NCBI GenBank assembly: GCA_964429005.1 | Contig: CAYSAJ010000003.1 | Location: forward strand, 30,903 to 94,902 | Origin: JACRBE01 sp964429005 | GTDB lineage: Bacteria; Chlamydiota; Chlamydiia; Chlamydiales; JACRBE01 | Length of the DNA: 64,000 bases | Direction of reading: 5' to 3' | Part shown: positions 25,077 to 34,200 of the stretch, one piece after another | Layout of the letters: each line of letters starts with the position of its first letter | Numbering within the stretch: position 1 is the stretch's first letter | Made by a program: the position numbers and the translations under genes | Notes under the pieces: generated by a model | Told to the model about the DNA's origin: nothing | The model's database searches: none | Seen by the model: the letters and a program-made list of their open reading frames with translations, nothing else

Positions 25077-26597
25077 TTAGGCCGGTGAAGCAGCTTCAAA
25101 TAGGGATTTGCAGTCTCCAGCTTTGAAGTGATGCTCAAGGGTTGATAAATTCTTTTTAGATATACCGCCTAAAAGCTCGATCGCTTGAAGAAATCTGGCT
25201 CTTGCCCGATCGATCCCTAAAAATTCAAATGATGCAAAAAGAGGGGGGCCTTGGGTTCTTCCCGTAATCGTCATATAAAGAAGAGGCATGACGACTTTCT
25301 TATGGTTAAGACCTGTAATTTCTACCATTCTTTTTGAAGCGGTTTCAATACCAGTTTTATCCCAATCTTCAATTCGATCTAGTTCCCAAACAATAAGCTG
25401 AATTAAGCTTGCAGTTTGTTCGTCAGTGAGGTTTTTAACAAGAAGATCCTCTTTGGTAATTGGGAGATGGTTGATGAATAAAAAGGCACAAAGTTCCATA
25501 AATTCACCAAAAGTTTTAATGCGAGAGTGCACTAGGGGCATTAAAGCTTGCATCCTTTCATCACTAAATTGCCAATTTTTAATCATTGGCCAAAGATCTT
25601 CAGTTTTGACATGGTTGATTAAGTATTGTTGATTCAGCCAATCTAGTTTTTTTATGTCAAAGAAGGCTCCTGATACACCTATTCTTTTATAGTCAAACTC
25701 TCGAATGATATCGCTTAGATCATAAATTTCTCGGTCTCCAGGCATGCTATACCCCATAAGAGTGAGAAAATTGCCAAGTGCTTGAGGGAGATATCCGCTA
25801 TCTTTGTAATAGTTAATTGAAGTGGGGTTCCGTCTTTTAGATAATTTTCTTCCATCACCTCCTAAAAGAAGGGGCATATGTAAAAAGGTAGGGGGAGTCC
25901 ACCCAAAAGCTTCGTAAAGGTAAATATGCTTTGGTGTGGAAGTCATCCATTCGTCACCCCTAATAACATGGGTAATTTTCATCAAATGATCATCAACAAC
26001 GTTCGCTAAGTGATAGGTGGGATATCCATCAGATTTAAGAAGAACTTGATCATCCACCTCAGACCAAGGATAGACAATTTTACCCTTAATAGCGTCTTCA
26101 TATTCACAATTCCCAGTGAGGGGGACTTTTAGTCGAACCACGTAGGATTGACCTGCTTGCTCTCTTTCTTTTACTTCTGCAGGCGTGAGATTTCGATATC
26201 GGCGGTCATATCCCATTTTTGTTCCAAGAGCTTTACTCATCTCTCTCATTTCTTCCAGTTCTTGCTCAGTGGCGAAACATTTATAAGCTTTGCCTTGATC
26301 AAGAAGCTGCTGGCAATATTTTTGATAAATAGCAGTTCGCTCTGACTGACGGTAAGGACCGTAAGGACCACCTACATCAGGACCCTCATCCCACTCTATT
26401 CCCATCCAGTGAAGAGCTTTGAACAGGTTTTCTTCATATTCAGGCCTGCTCCGCTTTTGATCGGTATCTTCTATTCTAAGAATGAATGTCCCACCATAGT
26501 GTTTCGCAAAAATAAGGTTGAACAAAGCCATATAGGCTGTTCCCACATGTGGGTTCCCTGTGGGCGATGGAGCGATGCGCACTCGTGGTTTTTCCAT
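25077..26597 (-). CDS. gltX: Glutamyl-tRNA synthetase
   Basis: Class I synthetase, 506 residues. PSPTGNPHVGTAY carries the HIGH motif (about 10-22), KLSKRRN is the KMSKS loop (about 253), and a helical anticodon-binding domain fills the last 170 residues. In organisms without GlnRS it also charges tRNA-Gln, followed by amidotransfer; Chlamydiae are known to do this, but the gene cannot show it. ATG 26597 has GAGGA 5 bases upstream. It is convergent with the small lipoprotein gene, corresponding to CT445. Confidence 0.96.
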   Translation of the reverse strand: MEKPRVRIAPSPTGNPHVGTAYMALFNLIFAKHYGGTFILRIEDTDQKRSRPEYEENLFKALHWMGIEWDEGPDVGGPYGPYRQSERTAIYQKYCQQLLDQGKAYKCFATEQELEEMREMSKALGTKMGYDRRYRNLTPAEVKEREQAGQSYVVRLKVPLTGNCEYEDAIKGKIVYPWSEVDDQVLLKSDGYPTYHLANVVDDHLMKITHVIRGDEWMTSTPKHIYLYEAFGWTPPTFLHMPLLLGGDGRKLSKRRNPTSINYYKDSGYLPQALGNFLTLMGYSMPGDREIYDLSDIIREFDYKRIGVSGAFFDIKKLDWLNQQYLINHVKTEDLWPMIKNWQFSDERMQALMPLVHSRIKTFGEFMELCAFLFINHLPITKEDLLVKNLTDEQTASLIQLIVWELDRIEDWDKTGIETASKRMVEITGLNHKKVVMPLLYMTITGRTQGPPLFASFEFLGIDRARARFLQAIELLGGISKKNLSTLEHHFKAGDCKSLFEAASPA

Positions 26598-26665
26598 GAA
26601 ATCCTCATTGTAATAGAGAGGGATAATAGCGTGAAAACCTATTAAGTTAAAGGGAAATTAGGACA

Positions 26666-28609
26666 CTATTTGGCCGTCAAGAGGTCCTTGGAACTGATAA
26701 TGCCCAAATAGTCTTTCATAATTTCTAAGGTTTCTTGAAATTGAAAGTCTTCCTGAATTAGTTCATCGGAAAGGGACTGTTTATTGATCAAACAGGTAAT
26801 AAATTCTTGATACTTTTGATGACTCTTAATTCTATTTTGTGACTTTTCAGCCAATCCAGGGATGAAAGGTTCTAAATCATGAAGTTGAGGTTGTAGATTC
26901 TTACAGTAGGTCTTTCTCAATCTTAAACGAGAAAGAGGATGAATGTCTGATAAATCATCCACAAAGTGACTCTCTATCGATTGATTGCCCAAAGCATTTT
27001 TTTGATACATTTCCCCTATTTTTGACTCAGAAAGGTATCCTGGCACTACGATGTCTGAAGGAATCCCAGTAAGCTGGGGTGTTTTCCCACTAACAGTATA
27101 GTAGACTCCTTTAGTTACTTTATACTCTCCCTGAGGATTCACTTGTTGTGACATTTGATTTTCAAGGGTAAACACTTGGAATGACCCCTTGCCAAATGTC
27201 ATTTTATCTCCCACAATAAGGGCTCTACCGTAGTCTTTTAATGACTGGGCAACGATTTCCGAAGCTGATGCTGAAGCTCGGTTTGTCAGTACGACTAGTG
27301 GGCCGTCATAAAAAGCCTTTTCTTCAGTATTTCGAAGATGTTGTAGATTCCCATGGTCATCGCGTATGCTGGCTACAATACCACTCTTGATGAAAATGCC
27401 GCTGACTGTAACAGCTTGAGGAAGAAGGCCTCCTCCATTGTTTCGCAAGTCTAGGATGATTCCATAAATAGGGGTTTTTGCTCTTGTGTCTGATATAATC
27501 TTTTTAATGTCCTGAGTAGATGAGGAAGAGGGATCTTGATAAAAGGAATGTAGTGAAATATGGAGAATAACCCCATCTTTCCATTCATATTCCTTATGTT
27601 CATGGCGACTTTCTTTAAGGACAATTTCATCTCGAGGGATCTCGATTTGCAAAAGGTCTTTGCTGCCAGATGCTTGATCTCTTTCGATGGAAAGTAATAC
27701 TTTACTTCCTTTTGGACCCCGAATTAAAGCTACAGCATCGATTATGTCTAAGCCTGCTACAGGTTCGTTATTAACAGCTATAATTCTGTCTCCCTCTTTA
27801 AGGAGGCCAGAAACTTTTGCGGGGCCACCATCTATGAGTTCAGTAATCCTAAGTCCTACTAAGTCATCATGCAAGAGGGCCCCGATTCCAAAAAGTCTTT
27901 GCTGGACTTGGATTACAAACTGGGAGGCTTCTTTTGGGGTAAAATAGACAGTATGGTTGTCCAGAGAATGGCATAAAGCCTTTAAAAACAGGGAATAGAG
28001 GTATTGTTTTCTTTCCGATTTATTTTTTCCTACGATCTCCTCTTCTACTGACATTCTTCTTTTTTTTAGTCTCTCAAGAAGAATTTCCCTTGTTTCCTCG
28101 TTGATTTTTGAAGCACTCTCTAGCTGGAGTGATCTGATCCTTTCAATACGCTGAGTCAGCTCTTCCTCAGATTTAGCCCAAGCTAGTTCTTCAAATTCTT
28201 CAGGGTCAACATCTTTGATAAGCTCTCGCTTTTGCATGAAAGTTTCTTCTATCCTGCTCCGCCTGCTTATTGCTTTTTCCATTTTATCAAGGATCCCTTC
28301 AAAAACTTTTAAAGAACCTCTTTCATAGTCAGCAATAAGTTTTGAGCCCATTTCTTGATGGGGATTTGTATACTCAAGCACTTCATTTTCAATGAAATAA
28401 GTCTTTATGGGGTCTATGATTTCAATAAAATTCCCAAGAACAGTAATCGCAAGTTCTTGATTCATAGCTTTTTGAGAAACGTGATTGGATAAAATTTCTT
28501 GAGCTTTTTTTTGGGTAATAGGGAAGTCTAGTTCGGGGGGTTTAGCAAAGACGCAGAAAGGGAGATAAAAGGTGAAAAGCAGCGCTATAAAACGGTATAA
28601 ACTATTCAT
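26666..28609 (-). CDS. prc: Tail-specific (carboxy-terminal processing) protease
   Basis: 647 residues from ATG 28609, which places a signal peptide at the N-terminus (FIALLFTFYLPFCVFA). An in-frame ATG at 28645 would bury it. It has a PDZ domain around DLVGLRITELIDGGPAKVSG and a catalytic region with ILDLRNNGGGLLP, NRASASASEIVAQ (Ser nucleophile) and GDKMTFGKGSFQ (Lys base). The C-terminal 150 residues resemble the extended Tsp/Prc type. It cleaves non-polar C-termini in the periplasm. C. trachomatis Tsp (CT441) is the likely counterpart. Confidence 0.92.
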   Translation of the reverse strand: MNSLYRFIALLFTFYLPFCVFAKPPELDFPITQKKAQEILSNHVSQKAMNQELAITVLGNFIEIIDPIKTYFIENEVLEYTNPHQEMGSKLIADYERGSLKVFEGILDKMEKAISRRSRIEETFMQKRELIKDVDPEEFEELAWAKSEEELTQRIERIRSLQLESASKINEETREILLERLKKRRMSVEEEIVGKNKSERKQYLYSLFLKALCHSLDNHTVYFTPKEASQFVIQVQQRLFGIGALLHDDLVGLRITELIDGGPAKVSGLLKEGDRIIAVNNEPVAGLDIIDAVALIRGPKGSKVLLSIERDQASGSKDLLQIEIPRDEIVLKESRHEHKEYEWKDGVILHISLHSFYQDPSSSSTQDIKKIISDTRAKTPIYGIILDLRNNGGGLLPQAVTVSGIFIKSGIVASIRDDHGNLQHLRNTEEKAFYDGPLVVLTNRASASASEIVAQSLKDYGRALIVGDKMTFGKGSFQVFTLENQMSQQVNPQGEYKVTKGVYYTVSGKTPQLTGIPSDIVVPGYLSESKIGEMYQKNALGNQSIESHFVDDLSDIHPLSRLRLRKTYCKNLQPQLHDLEPFIPGLAEKSQNRIKSHQKYQEFITCLINKQSLSDELIQEDFQFQETLEIMKDYLGIISSKDLLTAK

Positions 28610-28838
28610 AAGAGACTCAAACTCAGGAAGTACCCTGAAAATCAAGGGATTATAACGGCTGATCTTAAAGAATTTAGGAAAATTTTGGAAGGGGTATTTG
28701 AACTTAGAGGGAAAGATTAAAGGGTCAAAGTATTTTTTTAATGAATTTAAAGCCCCCGGAGTGTAAAATATTTCTTAAAATGACAACTATTTAGTCTTAA
28801 AACAAAGGATTAATTAAAGAATTTCTTGCATAAATCCA

Positions 28839-28860
28839 ATATTAATTGCGTAATTAATAT
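28839..28860. promoter_or_regulatory. Perfect palindrome upstream of the euo promoter (possible operator)
   Basis: ATATTAATT GCGT AATTAATAT, 9-base arms with a 4-base spacer. Its right end is 8 bases from the -35 element. It suits binding by a dimeric or two-domain DNA-binding protein; Euo itself is one candidate. No binding data. Confidence 0.4.
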
Positions 28861-28868
28861 ATTTTTAT

Positions 28869-28897
28869 TTGTGATCAATTCTTTATTTTGTGATAAT
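28869..28897 (+). promoter_or_regulatory. Promoter candidate for euo
   Basis: TTGTGA (28869-28874), 17-base spacer, GATAAT (28892-28897). Start expected near 28904 with a leader of about 53 bases ending GGGGG, 6 bases before ATG 28957. Confidence 0.55.
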
Positions 28898-28956
28898 GCT
28901 ATTCGAAATAAGACTATTTTGAAGATTACTATTAGAAAAAAAATTGGGGGATTAAA

Positions 28957-29406
28957 ATGACCGACATGATGACAGATCACATCGAGGTGAATCAGATCGA
29001 TGATAGAGGACAATATGTCTCTATTACTGAAGCAGCTCGAATTAACAATGTCACACGACAGGCCATTTATGTTGCTATTAAGCAAAATAAATTGAAGGCA
29101 GTTAAAAACCGAACACGTTGGACAATTCATCTAAAGGATTTGGAAGACTACCGAAGAGGTAAGTACTCTAGAACTAAATCTACTTTTGAAGGTGAATTAT
29201 TGTTTGATAACGATAAGGGATTTTTCTCTGTTAACCAAACAGCGAAAATTCTTGGCGTGCCAGCTCAGAAAATTTACTATGCTACACGCGTCGGGATGCT
29301 CAAAGCTACCAGAAAAGGTTCGGCTTGGGTTATTCACATTAACGATATCAAAGAATACAAAGATACATACCTATCTTCTGAAAAAGAAGAATTTGCTGTA
29401 ATGTAG
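28957..29406 (+). CDS. euo: Euo-like DNA-binding regulator with two excisionase-type HTH domains
   Basis: 149 residues. Two tandem copies of the same module: YVSITEAARINNVTRQAIY (from residue 20, ending in DLEDYRRGKY) and FFSVNQTAKILGVPAQKIYY (from 89, ending in DIKEYKDTYL). Each is a MerR/excisionase-type helix-turn-helix with a wing. Euo of Chlamydia is an early-expressed repressor of late genes in the developmental cycle. Identity here rests on the domain pair plus position directly before recJ and secDF (CT446-448). It is shorter than the Chlamydia protein (about 180 residues). Own promoter and a strong terminator make it a single-gene transcript. Confidence 0.82.
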   Translation: MTDMMTDHIEVNQIDDRGQYVSITEAARINNVTRQAIYVAIKQNKLKAVKNRTRWTIHLKDLEDYRRGKYSRTKSTFEGELLFDNDKGFFSVNQTAKILGVPAQKIYYATRVGMLKATRKGSAWVIHINDIKEYKDTYLSSEKEEFAVM

Positions 29407-29429
29407 TTTTTGGATTTTTTCCATTTAGT

Positions 29430-29462
29430 AAAAAGCAAAGAACTCAACATTCTTTGCTTTTT
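29430..29462. terminator. Bidirectional rho-independent terminator between euo and recJ
   Basis: A 13-bp perfect inverted repeat, AAAAAGCAAAGAA / TTCTTTGCTTTTT, with a 7-base loop. T-runs follow on both strands, so it can stop the euo transcript (rightward) and the recJ transcript (leftward). Confidence 0.85.
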
Positions 29463-31205
29463 TTATTCTTCATCAATGATCTTAAAATCTTTGATTTGTA
29501 GTTGAATGCTAGATTTATTCAGATAGTTGTTAATTTGAGGAGTGAAGGCGATCAAGAGCTTTAAATTCTTTTTAAGAAGCAACGTCCGCCTGTGTCCTAA
29601 ACCAAATCCAATACCTTCCAAGAAGCGATCCTTCTCTTCTAAAAACAATTTCAGATGTGTTCTTCCTAAAGTTTTAGGAGGCCATACTTGTTTGGCCTCG
29701 CAAAGAAGTACAGGGGATGGATTCTCATTACCATACGGTTCAAGTAAATTGATCGATTCTAGAAATTCAAAAGTTAGATCCTTGAATCCTGCAAATGCAT
29801 CGATTTGAAGTTTAGGGAATATATCCTGGTCTTTGAGTGTAGAATTGGCAATTTGAATGAAACGTCTCTTGAATTCCTCAATATTCTCTCGTTTGATAGA
29901 AAGTCCTGCTGCATAATCATGCCCACCGTAATTGATCAAAAGATCAGCACAATCCTTGAGTACCGGAAGAACAGGAAATTCGGATATAGTTCGGATTGAG
30001 CCTTTTCCAATATCATTCTCTAAAGCGATGATTATAGTAGGTCTATTATATTGTTTCGCAATTCGAGCAGTAATAATAGGGATGATCCCTGGATGCCATT
30101 TGTCTGAATGCAATATGATCGCTTTTTCTTGGAAAAGTTCTGGATGTTGTTCTAGAAATTCTTCAATGTCATCTGAATCTTTTTTTTCAATTTGTTGGCG
30201 CTCTAAGTTTTTTAAATCAAGTTCTTTGGCCAAATGCTCTGCATTCGTCGCATCACGAATCAACAAAAGCTCGACACCTTTTATTGGATCTGCGATTCGT
30301 CCTAAACTGTTTAAGCGAGGGGCGATTTTTGAAGCGATGTCCATAGTGGTGATTTCATGGGGTCTAAGTCCACACACTTTTATCAGCTTAACAAGACCTA
30401 TACGAGTTGTTTTAACGAGCTGATTGAGGCCGTAGCGAACTAAGATTCTGTTTTCTCCAACAAGAGCTCCCATATCTGCTATAGTCCCTAGAGCGACTAA
30501 ATCAAGGTACTGCTTGAGGTCTATGAAATTTCCTTTTATCTCTCCTCTTGAAATGAGAAGGTTTGTATAGGCATGAGCCAATTTAAAAGCTACGCCCACA
30601 CCAGTTAGATTTCTATTTGGGTAAGTCGAATTCAATAATTTTGGGTTAAGAGTTGCTATGCAGTGGGGAAGTTTATCAGTTGGTTCGTGGTGATCAGTAA
30701 TAATGACATCAATATTATGCTTTTTGAAAGCTAGGATGTCTTCCTCAGATGTAATCCCACAATCGACTGTGATGATAAGAGAGCAGTGATTTTTGATAGC
30801 ATATTCAATAGCACCTTCGCTCGGAGAATTTTTAGTATTGATTCTATTAGGAATATAGAAAAAAACATCCATTCCCAGAGATTGTAGAAAGTCTGTTAAT
30901 AGGGCAGTGCCTGTCATCCCATCAACATCGTTATCACCGTAAACAAGGATTTTTTCATTATTTTCAGCTGACTGATGGATTCGTTTAGTTGCCTTGTCGA
31001 TTTCCGGGAAAAGATCAGGGCTAGGGAGGTTAGGCAATTTTGCATAGAGGAAAGAATGAACCTGTTCGCTCGAAGTAAAACCACGAGAAACAAGAACCTG
31101 TGCCGTTACGGGATGGATGTTGAATTCCTTCACGAAATGACTACAAAGATCTGGGGCCTCTTTTGGCATTATCCAAATGGGTTCATGATGGCTTTGAAAT
31201 GTCAT
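29463..31205 (-). CDS. recJ: Single-stranded-DNA-specific exonuclease RecJ
   Basis: 5'-3' ssDNA exonuclease used in recombination and mismatch repair. 580 residues. DHH-superfamily motifs: DNDVDG (91-96), DCG near 150, TDHHEP (170-175), and the DHHA1 GHDYAAG motif near residue 440, then an OB-fold C-terminus. ATG 31205 has GGA upstream at short distance. It matches CT447 by position between euo and secDF. Confidence 0.95.
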   Translation of the reverse strand: MTFQSHHEPIWIMPKEAPDLCSHFVKEFNIHPVTAQVLVSRGFTSSEQVHSFLYAKLPNLPSPDLFPEIDKATKRIHQSAENNEKILVYGDNDVDGMTGTALLTDFLQSLGMDVFFYIPNRINTKNSPSEGAIEYAIKNHCSLIITVDCGITSEEDILAFKKHNIDVIITDHHEPTDKLPHCIATLNPKLLNSTYPNRNLTGVGVAFKLAHAYTNLLISRGEIKGNFIDLKQYLDLVALGTIADMGALVGENRILVRYGLNQLVKTTRIGLVKLIKVCGLRPHEITTMDIASKIAPRLNSLGRIADPIKGVELLLIRDATNAEHLAKELDLKNLERQQIEKKDSDDIEEFLEQHPELFQEKAIILHSDKWHPGIIPIITARIAKQYNRPTIIIALENDIGKGSIRTISEFPVLPVLKDCADLLINYGGHDYAAGLSIKRENIEEFKRRFIQIANSTLKDQDIFPKLQIDAFAGFKDLTFEFLESINLLEPYGNENPSPVLLCEAKQVWPPKTLGRTHLKLFLEEKDRFLEGIGFGLGHRRTLLLKKNLKLLIAFTPQINNYLNKSSIQLQIKDFKIIDEE

Positions 31206-31243
31206 TGTTCCTTTATTCTTTTGATCTTAATTTGCATATAAAG

Positions 31244-34200
31244 TTATCCATTATTTGTCGCTGATATTTCATTGCTCTTCTCTTTTCTGTCAAAGAACAG
31301 AAGAAGAGGGCTGGCAACAAAGAATGTTGATAATGTTCCAACTACGACACCAAGAGCCATGATCAAAGAAAATCCGAAAACAGTTTCTCCACCAAATAAA
31401 ACTAAAACAAGCAACACAATAAATGTAGTGAAGGAAGTCATAATTGTTCTGCTCAGTGTTCTATTAAGTGACCCGTTGACTAGTTGGCTAAATGAGAGAT
31501 TTTTAGAGCTTCGAATATCTTCTCTAATGCGGTCAAAAACAATGATCGTATCGTTAAGTGAGTAGCCGATTATTGTTAAGAAAGCAGCTATAGCGTTCAT
31601 ATCGATCTGAATAGGGAGGCCTAAAGCTAAGAGCAATCCCATAATTGACAAGGTCATGATCAAATCAAACGCGAGGCCTAGAGTTGCCGATATGGCATAC
31701 TTAAACTCAAAACGGAAAGTGATATAGATCAAGATACAAAGCAAAGCACTTGCTAGGGCAATGAGTGCGTTAGTTCTCATTGTATCAGACATTTGACCAC
31801 TGACAGACGTCCACGATAAGTGCAAGCTTTGAAGGCAAGTTGGGGTAAGATCGACACCTTCATATTTCATGACCTTTACAAGGGAAGCTAGATTAGGATC
31901 TGTTTCCCATAAATAGGTTGTTGAAGAAGGAGTTGATTTTAGTTCTATTTTGTTAATCAAAGCCTGTGCATTTTTGCTAAGGAAAAGTCTAGCTTGCTGT
32001 CCATCTCCTAATTCACGAACTTGGAAATAGTGAGCTGGAATTCCTGCTTTCAATAGGGCTTGAGAAATTTCATGCTTCGCTGATGTAGTTGCTTCCTTTT
32101 TAACTTCTAGGGTAACGGCATGTCCACCCGTAAAATCAAGACCTAATGCATGGTGTCTATTATAAACTAAGGCCGAGAGACCCCCTAAAATGATAACTAG
32201 GGATATAAAAATTGCGGTTTTTGCATTTTTGATAAAAGGAATATTTTGTGCTTTTATCCAATTCATCATCGAAAGGGAAGAAATTCTTCCTTTAGCGATC
32301 CCCATATCAAAGATGTATCTAGTCACAAACAAAGCTGTAAACATGGAAGAAGCAATACCAATAATTAGCGTTAATGCAAATCCTTTTACAGGTCCTGCAT
32401 CAAAGCTTAGTAGAATGAGCCCAGCCAAGATTGTTGTGATGTTTGAATCAAAAATTGCAGCGAATGCTCTTTTATAACCTTCTTGAATTGCAATTTTTAT
32501 AGATCTGCCTTCGTTGAGTTCTTCTCTGATTCTTTCGAATACAAGAACGTTCGCATCTACGGCCATTCCAACAGTTAGGATAATTCCTGCTATGCCAGGA
32601 AGAGTGAGGGCTGCGCCAATATTTTGTAAACAAGCCCACATGATAAGTAAGTTAGCAATAACTGCGATAGAAGCCACTACTCCGGAGAAACGATAATAAA
32701 CGACCATCGTAACAATGACTGCAAGGAGGGCTAATACTGTTGCGGTAATTCCTTGGAATCTCTCTTTTAATCCTAGTTCTGGGCTTATGTTTTTCTCAGA
32801 AAGGATGTGAGGAGTATATGTAAGAGATCCGGCCTTGAGATCTGATTCGAGTTTCTGCACTTCGCGCAGAGTAAAATTGCCTGAAATCATGGCATGGTCT
32901 TGGAGTGTTGACTCGAGAGTTGGCGATGAAACTACGTAGTCATTTAAGACGACAGCCATTCTCCATCCTCTACCATGTGAATGATTAGCATTTTCTTGAG
33001 AAAGAGAGTCTTTAGCGAACTGAGATGTCCACACAGCCAAATTTTCTCTTGGAGAGAAAGCCTTGCCATCTGGGGTGAAGAAGCTTTTTTTGACATCAAA
33101 AGTTAGAAAATTTCCTTTCATAGGATCGTAATTAACATGAACATTTTCTAAATGAGAACCTTCGAGAGGGCTATTTTTGAAGACAATCATCAGAGGATGG
33201 GTTTGTCCATGCCATTCTTTGTAATCAGATCCCTTGTACAAGGCTATTCGAGACTCTACAGTATTTAGATCGTGAGCAGGAGCATCCGACTCTGGATCAG
33301 CTAATCGTAGCCCATTTTCAAAAAGGATTCTTGCCGATTCAGTTCTAGGGGAATGTCTTGCATCGTTATGAAGATGTTGCCATGCGATAGCTTGGATTGC
33401 TTCGTTACTCGTCGTGTTTTTTGCAAGCGCTTCATTCCAAACTTGTTGGAGAAAACGATTGACGTGGTCTCCCAGAGTTCTATTGAATAAAGAAAATTTT
33501 TCATTGACTACATGAAAGGACATCGATGAAGCTTTGATCAGCTCCTGAGCGGAGAAATGCTGTGCTCCAGGAAAGTCCACGCTAATGTGTGATCCTTCTT
33601 GTCGGATTGCAACTTCAGACACACCCATTTTATTTAGTCGTGTATAGAGCTCATTAATACCTCGTCGGATATCTGCTTCGCTAGTAACAGGTTTGTGACT
33701 TGCATCACGAAGCTCTAATTGAACAGTTTTTCCTCCTGAAATATCAAGACCCCACTGGAGAATGCGTTTTTCATCGCCACGGAAGTACTTTTTAGCAGAT
33801 AGGATAAGGTTATCTATATAAGTATTTTTGATTGGTTTTGGGACTTCTAAATTAGGTTGGTCAGCATGGGAAAAAGATGCAGATTGATAATCATCCTTCC
33901 ATTTTAGAAGTTCATCATGTTGAATGGATTCGATTTTATTGAGGGTATTTATTCTTTGCTTATGGTTTGAGAGCTCGAGTAATGCAACGTGAGAATTGCC
34001 CTTAACGGCGAATTCTTCTCTTGAAGCCTGCAAAATAGGTAAATAAAAATCTTTAGCTTCAAAAATCACATCATTTGCAAACTCCTTAGAATAAGGGAAG
34101 CTGTTGCCAAGGTGAAGAGTAAAGCCATGGTCCATAAGAATGGCTCTTAGACTGTCAAAATCTCTTGAAAACTGACGAGCTTGAGGTGATTGAGGGGTTG

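Larger units (their letters stand above)
28610..28956. other. 347-base AT-rich control region between prc and euo
   Basis: It separates divergent genes. The prc side (28646-28760) shows no obvious promoter. The euo side holds several ATTAAT-type words, a palindrome (28839-28860) and a good promoter (28869-28897). No small gene or RNA gene is recognised. Confidence 0.6.

Noticed and set aside
31272..31565. Open frame antisense to secDF
   Set aside because: One of several frames mirrored from a strong coding gene; no ribosome site or independent protein character.
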